The position numbers and the translations under genes were made by a program. From positions 186,001 to 250,000 of the forward strand of contig JADKCK010000001.1 in the NCBI GenBank assembly GCA_016718845.1: 64,000 nt of DNA, in the 5' to 3' direction. The notes under the pieces were generated by a model that searched no databases, was not told the DNA's origin, and was given only the letters and a program-made list of their open reading frames with translations. This document shows positions 25,561-33,993 of the stretch, one piece after another. Position 1 is the first letter of the stretch. Each line of letters begins with the position of its first letter. The DNA is from Sphingobacteriales bacterium. GTDB lineage: Bacteria > Bacteroidota > Bacteroidia > Chitinophagales > UBA2359.

Positions 25561-26295
25561 ATGTGGTATAAAGATTTTTTTACCGACATAGCACTCGATT
25601 TTTGGGAGAAAAGCCACGACCAACAAACCACCAAAGACGAAGTAGCTTTTTTGCACCAGTTGTTTCGGTTGCCCAAGGGCGCTCGATTGTTAGACATGTT
25701 GTGCGGCTATGGCAGACACGCACTTCCATTGGCTAAAAAGGGATATGTGATAACAGCCGTTGATATTGCCCAGCCATATACCCAACAACTACAGCAGCAA
25801 GCACAAAACCTACGCTTGCCTATTGATACGGTAAACGACGATTTAAGCACTGCCCAATTACCGGACCAATATCGCGGGGCTTATTGCATGGGCAACAGTA
25901 TATCGTATTTCGACCGCAAAGGCACCGCCGATGTGCTAACAAATGTAGGGCAACATTTGCAAAGCACTGCTTTGTTGGTGCTGCATACAGGTATGCTTGC
26001 CGAAAGTATTTTGCCCAATTTAGTGCTGCGCGATTGGCAAACAGCCGGCGAAATGACCTTTTTGATGGAACACGAACACAATTTACAATTAGGCAGATTA
26101 GATACTCAACTAACCTTTATAAAAAATGGACAAACCGAACAACGCACCATTTATCATTACATATACACCTACGCCGAAATGGATTTTATGCTTGCCCAAA
26201 GCGGTTTTAAACTGCTAAGGGCGTATGCACAACCCGACGGCGAACCTTATGAATTTGGCGACGAACAAGCCTACTTGGTGGCACAAAAAATATAG
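25561..26295 (+). CDS. Class I SAM-dependent methyltransferase
   Basis: The 244-residue protein has the Rossmann SAM site ARLLDMLCGYGRHALPLAKKGY (about 40-61; the GYG replaces the usual GxGxG), the acidic end of strand 2 VTAVDIAQPY, DDLSTAQLPDQYRGAYCMGNSISYF after it, and a final strand motif. Family members methylate small molecules or proteins; the substrate is unknown. It reads in the opposite direction to the protease, with 225 AT-rich bases between them. A terminator follows at once. Confidence 0.85.
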   Translation: MWYKDFFTDIALDFWEKSHDQQTTKDEVAFLHQLFRLPKGARLLDMLCGYGRHALPLAKKGYVITAVDIAQPYTQQLQQQAQNLRLPIDTVNDDLSTAQLPDQYRGAYCMGNSISYFDRKGTADVLTNVGQHLQSTALLVLHTGMLAESILPNLVLRDWQTAGEMTFLMEHEHNLQLGRLDTQLTFIKNGQTEQRTIYHYIYTYAEMDFMLAQSGFKLLRAYAQPDGEPYEFGDEQAYLVAQKI

Positions 26296-26300
26296 TAAAC

Positions 26301-26336
26301 AAAAAAAAGGTCACAACATTAAGTTATGACCTTTTA
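26301..26336. terminator. Terminator between methyltransferase and tRNA-Pro
   Basis: AAAGGTCA pairs with TGACCTTT across a loop that itself contains AAC/GTT. It is flanked by A and T runs, so it can work for the plus-strand methyltransferase and the minus-strand tRNA. Confidence 0.8.
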
Positions 26337-26341
26337 CTATG

Positions 26342-26415
26342 TCGGGGTGACAGGATTTGAACCTGCGACCACACGCCCCCCAGACGTGTACGCTACCGGG
26401 CTGCGCTACACCCCG
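26342..26415 (-). tRNA. tRNA-Pro, anticodon GGG
   Basis: On the minus strand the 74-base cloverleaf folds fully. The acceptor stem CGGGGTG pairs with CACCCCG, the D stem GCGC with GCGT, and the anticodon stem CACGT with GCGTG around the loop CTGGGGG, giving anticodon GGG. The T arm reads GCAGG-TTCAAAT-CCTGT. A follows as the discriminator; CCA is not encoded. Pro tRNAs carry G37, as seen here. It reads the CCC codon. Confidence 0.95.
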
Positions 26416-26515
26416 CTCTTGTTTTCGAGGTGCAAAGATACGCCCTTTTTTTGGTATAAACAATAGCAAATGCAAAATTGTTGCGAAAAATTATTTTTTA
26501 CACCCAATTATGCCG

Positions 26516-26523
26516 TATCTTTG
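26516..26523 (+). promoter_or_regulatory. Bacteroidota -7 box TATCTTTG upstream of dusB
   Basis: TATCTTTG fits TAnnTTTG and lies 71 bases before the dusB start. No good -33 match stands at the right distance, so this is a partial promoter call. Confidence 0.45.
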
Positions 26524-26593
26524 CACCACAATCCTGACCCACTACCATTTTTATGCTTAATACTAAGGCATAAACACCCCAAAAACCCCAAAA

Positions 26594-27595
26594 ATGGTTA
26601 AAATAGATAATATAGAACTACCCGATTTCCCACTTTTGCTTGCACCTATGGAAGACGTAAGCGACCCGCCTTTTCGCGCCCTATGCAAAAAACAAGGAGC
26701 CGACTTGATGTACACCGAATTTATATCGTCGGAGGGGTTGATACGCGATGCCCAAAAAAGCATACAAAAACTAGATATTTACGACTATGAACGCCCCATT
26801 GGTATCCAAATCTTTGGCGGCGACTTAGAAGCCCTGCGCGTATCTGCCGAAATTGTAGAAAGCCGAAACCCCGACCTGCTCGACATAAACTACGGCTGCC
26901 CCGTAATGAAAGTGGTTTGCAAAATGGCAGGAGCAGGTATTTTGCAAGATATACCCAAAATGATAAAACTAACCGATGCTGTTGTAAAAGGTACCAAACT
27001 GCCCGTAACCGTAAAAACACGATTAGGCTGGGACGAAGACACCAAAAATATTGTCGACGTTGCCGAACGATTACAAGACATTGGCGTAAAAGCCATATCC
27101 ATACACGGACGCACCCGCAAACAACTCTATAAAGGCGATGCCGACTGGACACTAATTGGCGAGGTAAAAAATAACCCGCGTATGCACATACCCATTTTTG
27201 GCAACGGCGACGTAGACACCCCACAAAAAGCCCTCGAAATGCGCCAACGTTACGGCGTTGATGGCATCATGATAGGGCGAGCCGCCATTGGCTACCCCTG
27301 GATTTTTAGAGAAGTAAAACACTACTTTGCCACCGGCGAGCTACTGCCCCCACCAACCCTAGAAGAGCGCGTACAAGCCGCCCGCGACCACCTAAACCAC
27401 GCCATGGCATGGAAAGGAACCACACTTGGCATACTCGAAACCCGCCGCCATTATACCAACTATTTTAGGGGGCTACCAAACATAAAACCCTACCGAATGG
27501 TGCTTGTTACCGCCAACAACCCCCAAGAAATATACGACACCCTCGACCAAATTGCCCACAACTACGCCAATTTGACCGAAGAAGAACTTGTGTAA
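26594..27595 (+). CDS. dusB: tRNA-dihydrouridine synthase (DusB-type)
   Basis: Dus enzymes reduce uridines in the tRNA D-loop with FMN and NADPH. The 333-residue protein begins with LLLAPMEDVSDPPFRALCKKQGADLMYTEF, the flavin-binding opening, and has INYGCPVMKVVCKMAGAGIL (about 98-117) with the conserved GCP catalytic region, PVTVKTRLGWD, AISIHGRTRKQLYKGDADW, IPIFGNGDVDTP, DGIMIGRAAIGYPWIF and a helical C-terminal domain. Length and order match the DusB group. The start is ATG; the next gene follows after 22 bases. Confidence 0.93.
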   Translation: MVKIDNIELPDFPLLLAPMEDVSDPPFRALCKKQGADLMYTEFISSEGLIRDAQKSIQKLDIYDYERPIGIQIFGGDLEALRVSAEIVESRNPDLLDINYGCPVMKVVCKMAGAGILQDIPKMIKLTDAVVKGTKLPVTVKTRLGWDEDTKNIVDVAERLQDIGVKAISIHGRTRKQLYKGDADWTLIGEVKNNPRMHIPIFGNGDVDTPQKALEMRQRYGVDGIMIGRAAIGYPWIFREVKHYFATGELLPPPTLEERVQAARDHLNHAMAWKGTTLGILETRRHYTNYFRGLPNIKPYRMVLVTANNPQEIYDTLDQIAHNYANLTEEELV

Positions 27596-27617
27596 ATAAA
27601 TTTAAATATAATTTATC

Positions 27618-28079
27618 ATGCTTGAAGAAAAAATCCCTTATTCGTTAGAACAAGTAAAAGAAATAGCTAACGACTTAGAGTTTGGCTATATTGTATTTAT
27701 TGATGTTAAAACTGGGCAGGCAGCATCTTTGTTGCCCGAAGAACACATGGACGATGTAGAATTATGGCAAGAAACCCAAGATTTGATAGACTCTTGGGAA
27801 GAGCCCGAACGCATCGAACCAATGTCCTCTCGTGAATCGTACGACATTATGGTAGATTTTATAGAAACAATCAAGTCTGAAAATCTGCAAAACAAACTTC
27901 TTGCAGCCATAGCTCAACGAAACCCCTTCCGTAAATTCAGAGACATACTCGATAATCTCCCTAATCCCGAACCTTTGGAAAAATGGTACAAATTTAAGGA
28001 GCAGTCTTGTATAAATCATACTAAAAAAATACTATCCAGTATTAGCCCAACATGGGAAAAAGCAATTAAAAACATATAA
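27618..28079 (+). CDS. UPF0158 family protein
   Basis: The 153-residue protein matches UPF0158. Recognisable parts are SSRESYDIMVDFIETIKSENLQNKLLAAIAQRNPFRKFRDILDN (about 70-115), which is the family's central signature, and EKWYKFKEQ near residue 125. The family has no assigned function. The protein is small, acidic in its first half, and cytoplasmic. It lies 22 bases after dusB and is probably cotranscribed with it. Confidence 0.8.
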   Translation: MLEEKIPYSLEQVKEIANDLEFGYIVFIDVKTGQAASLLPEEHMDDVELWQETQDLIDSWEEPERIEPMSSRESYDIMVDFIETIKSENLQNKLLAAIAQRNPFRKFRDILDNLPNPEPLEKWYKFKEQSCINHTKKILSSISPTWEKAIKNI

Positions 28080-28199
28080 ATGCCATAAGACTTAAATTTG
28101 TGCTAAATAAATGGCTAACCAATTTAAGTAAGGCATCGTTTGTTATAGATAAAATGCTTTTTTAAAAATACTTATCAGTAACTCCAAAAACAAATTGCA

Positions 28200-28290
28200 T
28201 ACGCCCCGCTTGACGCGGTAAATGTCTTTTTTGGGGGTGATGATTGGCTTACCCTAAGTTGACAAGCAGCTGCCACCCCCATAATCAAAG
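28200..28290. repeat. Interspersed GC-hairpin repeat, copy A
   Basis: CCCCGCTTGACGCGG, with a CCGC/GCGG stem, is followed by GTCTTTTTTGGGGGTGATG, then about 30 bases further by CCACCCCCA, which pairs with the TGGGGGTG arm. An aligned copy with the same order lies at 59310-59400. Both lie between genes. It is a candidate REP-like element or a structured small transcript. Confidence 0.7.
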
Positions 28291-28341
28291 TACAACAAAC
28301 ACCCAAAAACCTCCATCACAATATCATCTTACAAAAAATAA

Positions 28342-29361
28342 ATGAAACTAATTACCTACTACAACCCCAACACCGAAGAAGAACAACTAGGTTTAGTGGT
28401 GCAAAACAAAGTGTATAACCTAAACGAATTACACAAAGATTTGCCCAATAACATGATGGACTTTTTGTGGGGCGAAGACGAAACTATGGTACTTGCCAAA
28501 GCCATGGACGCTAAAATAAAAGCCGGCGAAAAAGTAAAAGCACAGCCCGCACAACTCGACAAACTAACCCTAATGGCACCCGTGCCACACCCAAGCTCGC
28601 TGCGCGATGGTTATGCCTTTAGACAACACGTTGAAACAGCACGCAAAAACCGCGGATTAGAGATGATACCCGAATTTGACCAATTTCCGGTATTTTATTT
28701 CTCGAACCACAATGCCGTTCAAGGACCCGGCGAAGTAGAATGTATGCCCGACCACTTTGAACAACTCGATTTTGAACTAGAAATTGCCGTTGTAATTGGC
28801 TCCGAAGGGCGAAATATACAAGCTCACGAAGCCGACGACTATATTGCAGGCTTTATGATTATGAACGATTTTAGTGCCCGCGTGCTACAAACCGAAGAAA
28901 TGAAACTAAACTTGGGTCCGGCAAAAGGTAAAGATTTTTGCACAGCCGTAGGTCCATTTTTAGTAACCCCCGACGAACTCAAAGACTACCTATGCCCCGC
29001 ACCCAAAGGACATACAGGTAACCACTATAAACTTGATATGCAATGCTGGGTAAACGACCAATTGGTGTGCAGCAACAATATGCAAACCATGAACTGGACA
29101 TTTGCCGAACTCATAGAGCGAGTATCGTATGGGGTAGATATTTTTCCGGGCGATATTATTGGCTCGGGTACGGTTGGCGGCGGTTGTTTTTTGGAGATAA
29201 ACGGCACCGAAAAGCACAAAAATCCCAACTACAAACCCGTTTGGCTACGCGAAGACGACGAAATAGCCATGGAAATTAGCGGTTTAGGGCGTTTAAGCAA
29301 CACCGTTATTGGCTCGCGCGAAGATTTTTCGATACTTAAACAAAGTAAAAAACGAAAATAA
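28342..29361 (+). CDS. Fumarylacetoacetate hydrolase family protein
   Basis: The 339-residue protein has the FAH fold. LMAPVPHPSSLRDGYAF (about 79-95) begins the catalytic domain; LDFELEIAVVIGSEGRNI (about 140-157) carries the conserved metal-binding E-x-E; FMIMNDFSARVLQ the next motif with Asp; and GDIIGSGTVGGGCFLE (about 270-285) the terminal loop. Family members cleave C-C bonds in beta-diketo acids or decarboxylate. The form with the ~80-residue N-terminal domain matches FAH proper, but this cannot fix the substrate. No other tyrosine-degradation gene is nearby. Confidence 0.85.
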   Translation: MKLITYYNPNTEEEQLGLVVQNKVYNLNELHKDLPNNMMDFLWGEDETMVLAKAMDAKIKAGEKVKAQPAQLDKLTLMAPVPHPSSLRDGYAFRQHVETARKNRGLEMIPEFDQFPVFYFSNHNAVQGPGEVECMPDHFEQLDFELEIAVVIGSEGRNIQAHEADDYIAGFMIMNDFSARVLQTEEMKLNLGPAKGKDFCTAVGPFLVTPDELKDYLCPAPKGHTGNHYKLDMQCWVNDQLVCSNNMQTMNWTFAELIERVSYGVDIFPGDIIGSGTVGGGCFLEINGTEKHKNPNYKPVWLREDDEIAMEISGLGRLSNTVIGSREDFSILKQSKKRK

Positions 29362-29435
29362 CTATCAGGCTACGAGCTGTTAATTTCAAGGATAATTTAT
29401 TTAATTTAAATGGTTTTTAAAAAACACAACCAATC

Positions 29436-29474
29436 AAAAAAATCCTCGTGCCGCAATGGCACGAGGATTTTTTA
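29436..29474. terminator. Bidirectional terminator between FAH gene and gldJ
   Basis: AATCCTCGTGCC pairs with GGCACGAGGATT across GCAAT, with A run before and T run after. It lies between two convergent genes. Confidence 0.9.
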
Positions 29475-29495
29475 TGTTTACCTATTAGCTAAGGC

Positions 29496-30977
29496 TTATT
29501 GCCAAGGGCGTTTAGGCGATTTGCTTTTAGGCGCTTTCATTTCTTGACCGTCGGGGCTACCCACACGAATCATGGCACAACGGAAACCTACCCAGTTGGC
29601 GGCTTTGTCTTGGTCCATAAAACGGCGTACACCAGGCGATAGATAGTAAGCAGGGTCGCGCCACGAGCCACCTTTTACCACGCGCGATTTGTCGCTGATA
29701 AGGGTAGTTTTGTCTGAGTCGTAAACCGATTCAGATTCTTCGTCACCATCGCGGTAGTTAATAGCATTGGCTTTACGAATGTTGGTACGCTGACCAATTT
29801 CGTCCTCTTGTAAGGCGCGATATTGAATACGACCAAGGCTGTCTTTGGGTGCTATGTTACCTTCTTCGTCGCGGGCTTGGGTTTTAAATTCGTTACCACG
29901 GAATGGGTTAAAGTCTTCCGAATCCATGCTAGTCATTGGGCGATAAACGTCTAAGCACCACTCGCTTACATTACCTGCCATGTTATACAAGCCAAAGTCG
30001 TTGGGCAAGTAAGTTTTTACAGGGGCGGTAATTTCGGCTTTATCGTTTAGGTTACCTGCAATACCTGCATAGTCACCATTGCCACGTTTAAAGTTTGCCA
30101 ACATATCGCCTTGCCATTTGTCGTGTTTTGCATAACGCACCGAGCTACCTTCCCAAGGCATTGATTTACGGTTGTCGTAGCGTTCTTCGTCGGGGGCGCT
30201 AATAACGGCAAGTGCTGCGTACTCCCATTCTGCCTCGGTTGGTAGGCGGTAGTCGGGTAGCAATATACCATCATCAAAACGCACGCGGCGGGTAGGTTCG
30301 CCATTAGGGTCGAGGTTAGGTAGTCCTTTTTTCTCAATACCTTCGTACTGACCCAATAGGTAGGCTTCGGTATTAAAGTTTTCGGCTCCATATTGGTTGG
30401 GGTCGTATTCAACAATACCTTCTTTGATTAGTTCGTTTTCGTTTACCCTGTCCGAGCGCCATTTGCAATACTCGTTGGCTTGCTCCCAGGTTACGCCTAC
30501 TGCTGGGTAGTCGTTGTAAGCAGGGTGGCGATAGTAGTATTTTACGAATGGCTCGTTATAGCCCAATTCTTCGTACCATACTAGGGTATCGGGCAACGAT
30601 TTGCGCACCAACTGTGGGTATGTTTCGCCAAAGGTACGCTCCATCCAGTGGATGTACTCGCGGTAATGCACGTTAGACACTTCTGTTTCGTCCATATAAA
30701 ACGACGAAACGGTTACTTTTTTGGGTATGTTGTCGTATTCGTAGGTTACGTCTTCTTCAACGTTACCCATTACAAACGTACCACCTGGCACCAGTTTTAA
30801 GCCTGGCGCATTTTTTTGTTCTTTGTTTTTAGCTACTTCAAAACCACCCATTTTGGGGTCGTTGTAGTTCCAGCCTGTTGCGCTCGATGCATCTGTCTTT
30901 TTTTTGCACGAGAAAAGCGTAACGGCTACCATTGCTAGTAGCAAAAACTTGGTCGAATTGCTCACCATGTTCTTCAT
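29496..30977 (-). CDS. gldJ: Gliding motility / T9SS lipoprotein GldJ
   Basis: GldJ is an outer-membrane lipoprotein needed for gliding and for stability of the type IX secretion machine. The 493-residue protein has a lipoprotein signal with Cys24 (TLFSC), the SATGWNYNDPKMGGFEV segment typical of GldJ rather than GldK, and a formylglycine-generating-enzyme (SUMF1) fold: LVPGGTFVMGN, EVSNVHYREYIHW, YPAVGVTWEQANEYCKWRS, YRLPTEAEWEYAAL, NMAGNVSEWCLD and RVVKGGSWRDPAYYLSPGVRRF. SUMF1 catalytic cysteines are not expected in GldJ. Codon usage is of the highly expressed type. In many Bacteroidota gldJ sits beside porU; here they are 3 kb apart. Confidence 0.92.
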   Translation of the reverse strand: MKNMVSNSTKFLLLAMVAVTLFSCKKKTDASSATGWNYNDPKMGGFEVAKNKEQKNAPGLKLVPGGTFVMGNVEEDVTYEYDNIPKKVTVSSFYMDETEVSNVHYREYIHWMERTFGETYPQLVRKSLPDTLVWYEELGYNEPFVKYYYRHPAYNDYPAVGVTWEQANEYCKWRSDRVNENELIKEGIVEYDPNQYGAENFNTEAYLLGQYEGIEKKGLPNLDPNGEPTRRVRFDDGILLPDYRLPTEAEWEYAALAVISAPDEERYDNRKSMPWEGSSVRYAKHDKWQGDMLANFKRGNGDYAGIAGNLNDKAEITAPVKTYLPNDFGLYNMAGNVSEWCLDVYRPMTSMDSEDFNPFRGNEFKTQARDEEGNIAPKDSLGRIQYRALQEDEIGQRTNIRKANAINYRDGDEESESVYDSDKTTLISDKSRVVKGGSWRDPAYYLSPGVRRFMDQDKAANWVGFRCAMIRVGSPDGQEMKAPKSKSPKRPWQ

Positions 30978-31086
30978 GTTATTAAGTGTTTATTCGGATT
31001 TTTAAAAATTTGGTTGTTATTCTTTGTTTGTTATTTAATTATGGATATTTTTGTGCTTTTTTGTTCGTTGGTGGTTTTTAATGTAG

Positions 31087-32092
31087 CTACATAAATACCT
31101 TTATATAAGCTTCGTTTTCAAAAAAATAGCTTATATTGTTATCCGAAGCAATTTTTAGATTTTTCTTTGCCGTGCTGTTTATGCTATTCAATCTATCTAA
31201 AATTACTTGTTTTTCTTGATTGAGATTTGTTTTAAAATTTAGCGGAGAGTCGTTTCGTTTTTTCTGCCATTTGTAATCCGTTCTTCTAAATTGTTTCTTT
31301 GTAAAATCAATAACATTAGTATTTTCTATTCGCCTAATAAAATCATACACTTCTATGGTGTCTTCAAATGCTATTTCTCCGTATTTTCTATCTCTGCTAT
31401 TTTTACGTGAAATATATCCGATACCCAAACTGGTATTGTGCTCGTATTTTGAGTTTTTTGCTAAATTGTACCATATTTTCTTTCCCGAACAGGTAAGTTT
31501 TATTTTGTTAGTTGTTTTATCCCCAAAAATAGCTTTGGGTGTAGGGCTTGCTGTTGTATCAAGGCTAATGGCTATATCAAGTGGTTTGCCGTCACAATCT
31601 CGTTTTTTAATTTTTATAATTGGCAAATAACACAAAGTATCGAGAAAAAATACACCTGATGAACCTATCTGTCCAGGGTCATAAGAAGTAGTATCTCTCT
31701 GAACTAGCTTGCGAGGGAGTGGGGGGCGAGGAGAGTGTTTATCGGCAAAAATATCTATGTTTTTTGTCATCAGTTCCACCGTACCGCTTTGCAAGTTTCC
31801 TTTAAAACTTTTGTGTATTTGTATCAAAGTGCTTGTCCATATTTCGTGCTTATCGTCTTCAAATATAGTAATTTCGCGGATAGTACCTTCAAAAATAAAA
31901 GGATAGTTGCTAACTTCTTTTAGCAGGCTATCTTTTAGTGCATCTTGCGAAGGCGGTAAATCTGTGGTTGTGCTTTTGGGGGGAGCAACAAGTGTATCGG
32001 AGCGTTGAAGACTGGCTTGCGCATTAGCACTAAAAGCAACAAAGAGGCACACTACTAAAAGTAGCAATTGAGTTATTTGTTTTTTTTTTCAT
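31087..32092 (-). CDS. Secreted protein of unknown family, start broken by a 10-base poly-A
   Basis: The readable frame runs from a TTG at 32067 down to 31087. A far better start is the ATG at 32092, which is followed by ten A; with nine A the frame would be continuous and begin MKKKQITQLLLLVVCLFVA, a textbook signal peptide ending SANAQ. The body (about 310 residues) has an immunoglobulin-like or metal-transport look: FEGTIREITIF, STLIQIHKSFKGNLQSGTVELMTKN and GVFFLDTL, and a tail rich in Lys/Arg. I recognise no catalytic motif. It lies between gldJ and the PorP/SprF gene, all on one strand, so a T9SS link is possible but unproven. Confidence 0.6.
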
Positions 32093-32235
32093 GTTTGTGG
32101 TGTTTTTTTTTAAGTTTGTTTAAACTGGGGTGTTTTTAACCCTCAAAGTTAAGTGTTTTTTGGGCAAACGAAAAATGTTTGCGTTTTATTGTCTAAAAAA
32201 TGATTTTTTGGTGTTTTTTTTGTCATTTTTTTAAC

Positions 32236-33252
32236 TTATTGTCCAAACAAAGCGGGGCATTCGGCTGTTTTTTTGCGTTTGCGGGCATCGCGTACTGCTT
32301 GGGTGTTGCCAAAGTCGAGCATCACCGATATTTCGTGTGCGCCGGCATTGGTGTTTAAATTGGACACCGTAAAGTCGTAGCTGTAGCCTACTTGCACAAT
32401 GTCTTTGCGCACGCCAATGGTTGTAATAAACGCATCGGGGTTTTGCATAGTATGCCTAAATTGCAATCCGCCAAAAATAATTCCTTTGCCTGCATATACG
32501 CCTGCATTAATTTGGTTAAATTTGCCTTGGTTAATAAGCAAAATATTAGGCATTACATAAAAGCGGCTTTTCATAAATTTTTCGGCTCCTACATAAAATG
32601 TATAGCCTGCATGTATGGAGCTGCGCACGGGCAGGCGGTTTTCGTTGTCGGCAACGGTAGTAAACGATAGGTTGGGGCGCGATACGTGTTTAACCGACGC
32701 TCCGATATACAATTTTTCGTTATAGGCTAATATGCCTGCTCCAAAGTCGGGGCGGTGTAGGGTTTCGCGCAGGGGCAGGTCTTCGCCCGATGGTATGATG
32801 GCTTCGCCCGTTAGTGGGTCAATCATATCGCCCAAAATAACTTTGTCCCAATTTAGGTTTTGTTGCAGATACGAGGCTTGTAAGCCAGCTTTTAGCAATA
32901 AATTTTCGTTGAGGTGCAACTGATAGGCATAAAATCCCGTCAGGTAGTAAGTGTTGTAAATACCGCTGCCTGTGCGGTCGGCAAACACCGAGCCACCAAA
33001 GCTGCTATTTAGTTTATCAAAATGTTGGTCGTAAGAGGCAGCAAGGGTAATATAGCCCTGATTAAACGATGGGTATTGGTCGCGGAAGTTGACAACAACA
33101 CGCGGCATTGGCGAAAAACCTATCATGGCAGGGTTTAGGTGCAGCGGAGCCGCAAAAAACTGACTAAACTCGGCATCTTGTGCCTGCAAAGAGGCAGTTG
33201 CGCTTAAGCAGCAAAAAAAAACGAGAAAATATCTAGCAATACTTTTTAACAT
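32236..33252 (-). CDS. PorP/SprF family outer-membrane protein
   Basis: This family assists T9SS substrates, in particular SprB-type adhesins with type B sorting domains. The 338-residue protein has a signal peptide (1-25, ASLQAQ), then the family opening DAEFSQFFAAPLHLNPAMIGF, VVNFRDQYPSF, YITLAASYDQHF, then barrel strands with YHPDFGAGIL-like PDFGAGILAYNEKLYIGASVKH and a C-terminal strand VGYSYDFTVSNL, followed by the EISVMLDFG ending. A partner substrate is not adjacent, but the SprB-repeat adhesin 11 kb away is the obvious candidate. Confidence 0.9.
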   Translation of the reverse strand: MLKSIARYFLVFFCCLSATASLQAQDAEFSQFFAAPLHLNPAMIGFSPMPRVVVNFRDQYPSFNQGYITLAASYDQHFDKLNSSFGGSVFADRTGSGIYNTYYLTGFYAYQLHLNENLLLKAGLQASYLQQNLNWDKVILGDMIDPLTGEAIIPSGEDLPLRETLHRPDFGAGILAYNEKLYIGASVKHVSRPNLSFTTVADNENRLPVRSSIHAGYTFYVGAEKFMKSRFYVMPNILLINQGKFNQINAGVYAGKGIIFGGLQFRHTMQNPDAFITTIGVRKDIVQVGYSYDFTVSNLNTNAGAHEISVMLDFGNTQAVRDARKRKKTAECPALFGQ

Positions 33253-33323
33253 AAATTATACATAGTTACTTTTAGTGCCAATACAAACAATAATTGGGGT
33301 TGTTTGTTGTTTGCTAAAAGATG

Positions 33324-33647
33324 TTATTTTGCTTTATCTACAATAGTTTGCAAAATGCCCAATAGTTTTGGCAATTCGCCCAAATAATACAAATCGGTAT
33401 CTACCCAAACTACCTTATCTTGCAGCAACAAAAATTGCCAATCGCTGCCTGTTGTAACGCAGCCATAAACGGTTGGTGTAGGTTTTTCTTTTTTTTGATT
33501 AAAGATACGTATGCCCAACATTTGTGCGGCACATTGTGCTAACCCCAAATCTATATCGGCTTTTTTAGCTTCTACGGCTGTAAATAAAGGCGCATCGAGG
33601 CTTACTGCGTGTGGCACCTGTCCCAAGCAAAAAATCGCATTCGCCAT
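33324..33647 (-). CDS. HsdR N-terminal-like nuclease domain protein, C-terminal fragment
   Basis: This frame carries the second half of the split gene described in the next entry. LFTAVEAKKADIDLGLAQCAAQMLG holds the E-x-K of a PD-(D/E)xK nuclease, as in HSDR_N domains, with the helix that follows it. The rest, VYGCVTTGSDWQFLLLQDKVVW, is the strand pattern after that core. The two frames join at 33621 by dropping one base (forward T), so that GECDFLLG runs into QVPHAVSLDAP. The full protein would be about 198 residues. Confidence 0.65.
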   Translation of the reverse strand: MANAIFCLGQVPHAVSLDAPLFTAVEAKKADIDLGLAQCAAQMLGIRIFNQKKEKPTPTVYGCVTTGSDWQFLLLQDKVVWVDTDLYYLGELPKLLGILQTIVDKAK

Positions 33648-33918
33648 TTAAGCCATTTTTTTTATCGGCGTTTAGCTCGGCACCCGAGTATAAGGTGATA
33701 GTGTCTTTATTTAGCTCCAACAAATCGGTTAGTATAGGATAAACTAAACTTTCCGAGCGTGCTTTTTCCGACATCAAGGGGCTTTGCAAACCCCGCTTGA
33801 TGGCTTGTATTAACCAAGCCGAGGGTTGAATGCTTGGCGTTTCGTAAAATATTTTTTTGCGTTGCGCCGTAATACCAAAGTTATCATTCAAATTGTCCCA
33901 AGTAATTTTTCGGTACAT
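33565..33918 (-). CDS. HsdR N-terminal-like nuclease domain protein, N-terminal fragment
   Basis: The ATG at 33918 starts a 117-residue fragment: TPSIQPSAWLIQAIKRGLQSPLMSEKARSESLVYPILTDLLE, typical of the helical start of HSDR_N-type domains, and GLNGECDFLLG, which supplies the catalytic Asp of the PD-(D/E)xK core. The frame ends off-sequence after GTGATRSKPR because of a one-base insertion at 33621. Such single-domain proteins occur in many Bacteroidota as stand-alone genes and need not be part of a restriction system; no HsdM or HsdS is present. It is divergent from porU, with 75 bases between the start codons. Confidence 0.65.
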   Translation of the reverse strand: MYRKITWDNLNDNFGITAQRKKIFYETPSIQPSAWLIQAIKRGLQSPLMSEKARSESLVYPILTDLLELNKDTITLYSGAELNADKKNGLNGECDFLLGTGATRSKPRCAFIYSRRS

Positions 33919-33993
33919 CGTATTTTGTTTTCAAAAACTAAATCCATATCTTTTTCGTTTACCTTAATATACACGTCAAAAAATCAAAATAGC

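Noticed and set aside
26357..26560. Plus-strand open frame over the tRNA
   Set aside because: It is the antisense of tRNA-Pro and contains no protein-like sequence.
33324..33918. Type I restriction-modification system
   Set aside because: Only an HSDR_N-like nuclease domain is present; HsdM, HsdS and the helicase domain are absent, and similar stand-alone genes are common in the phylum.
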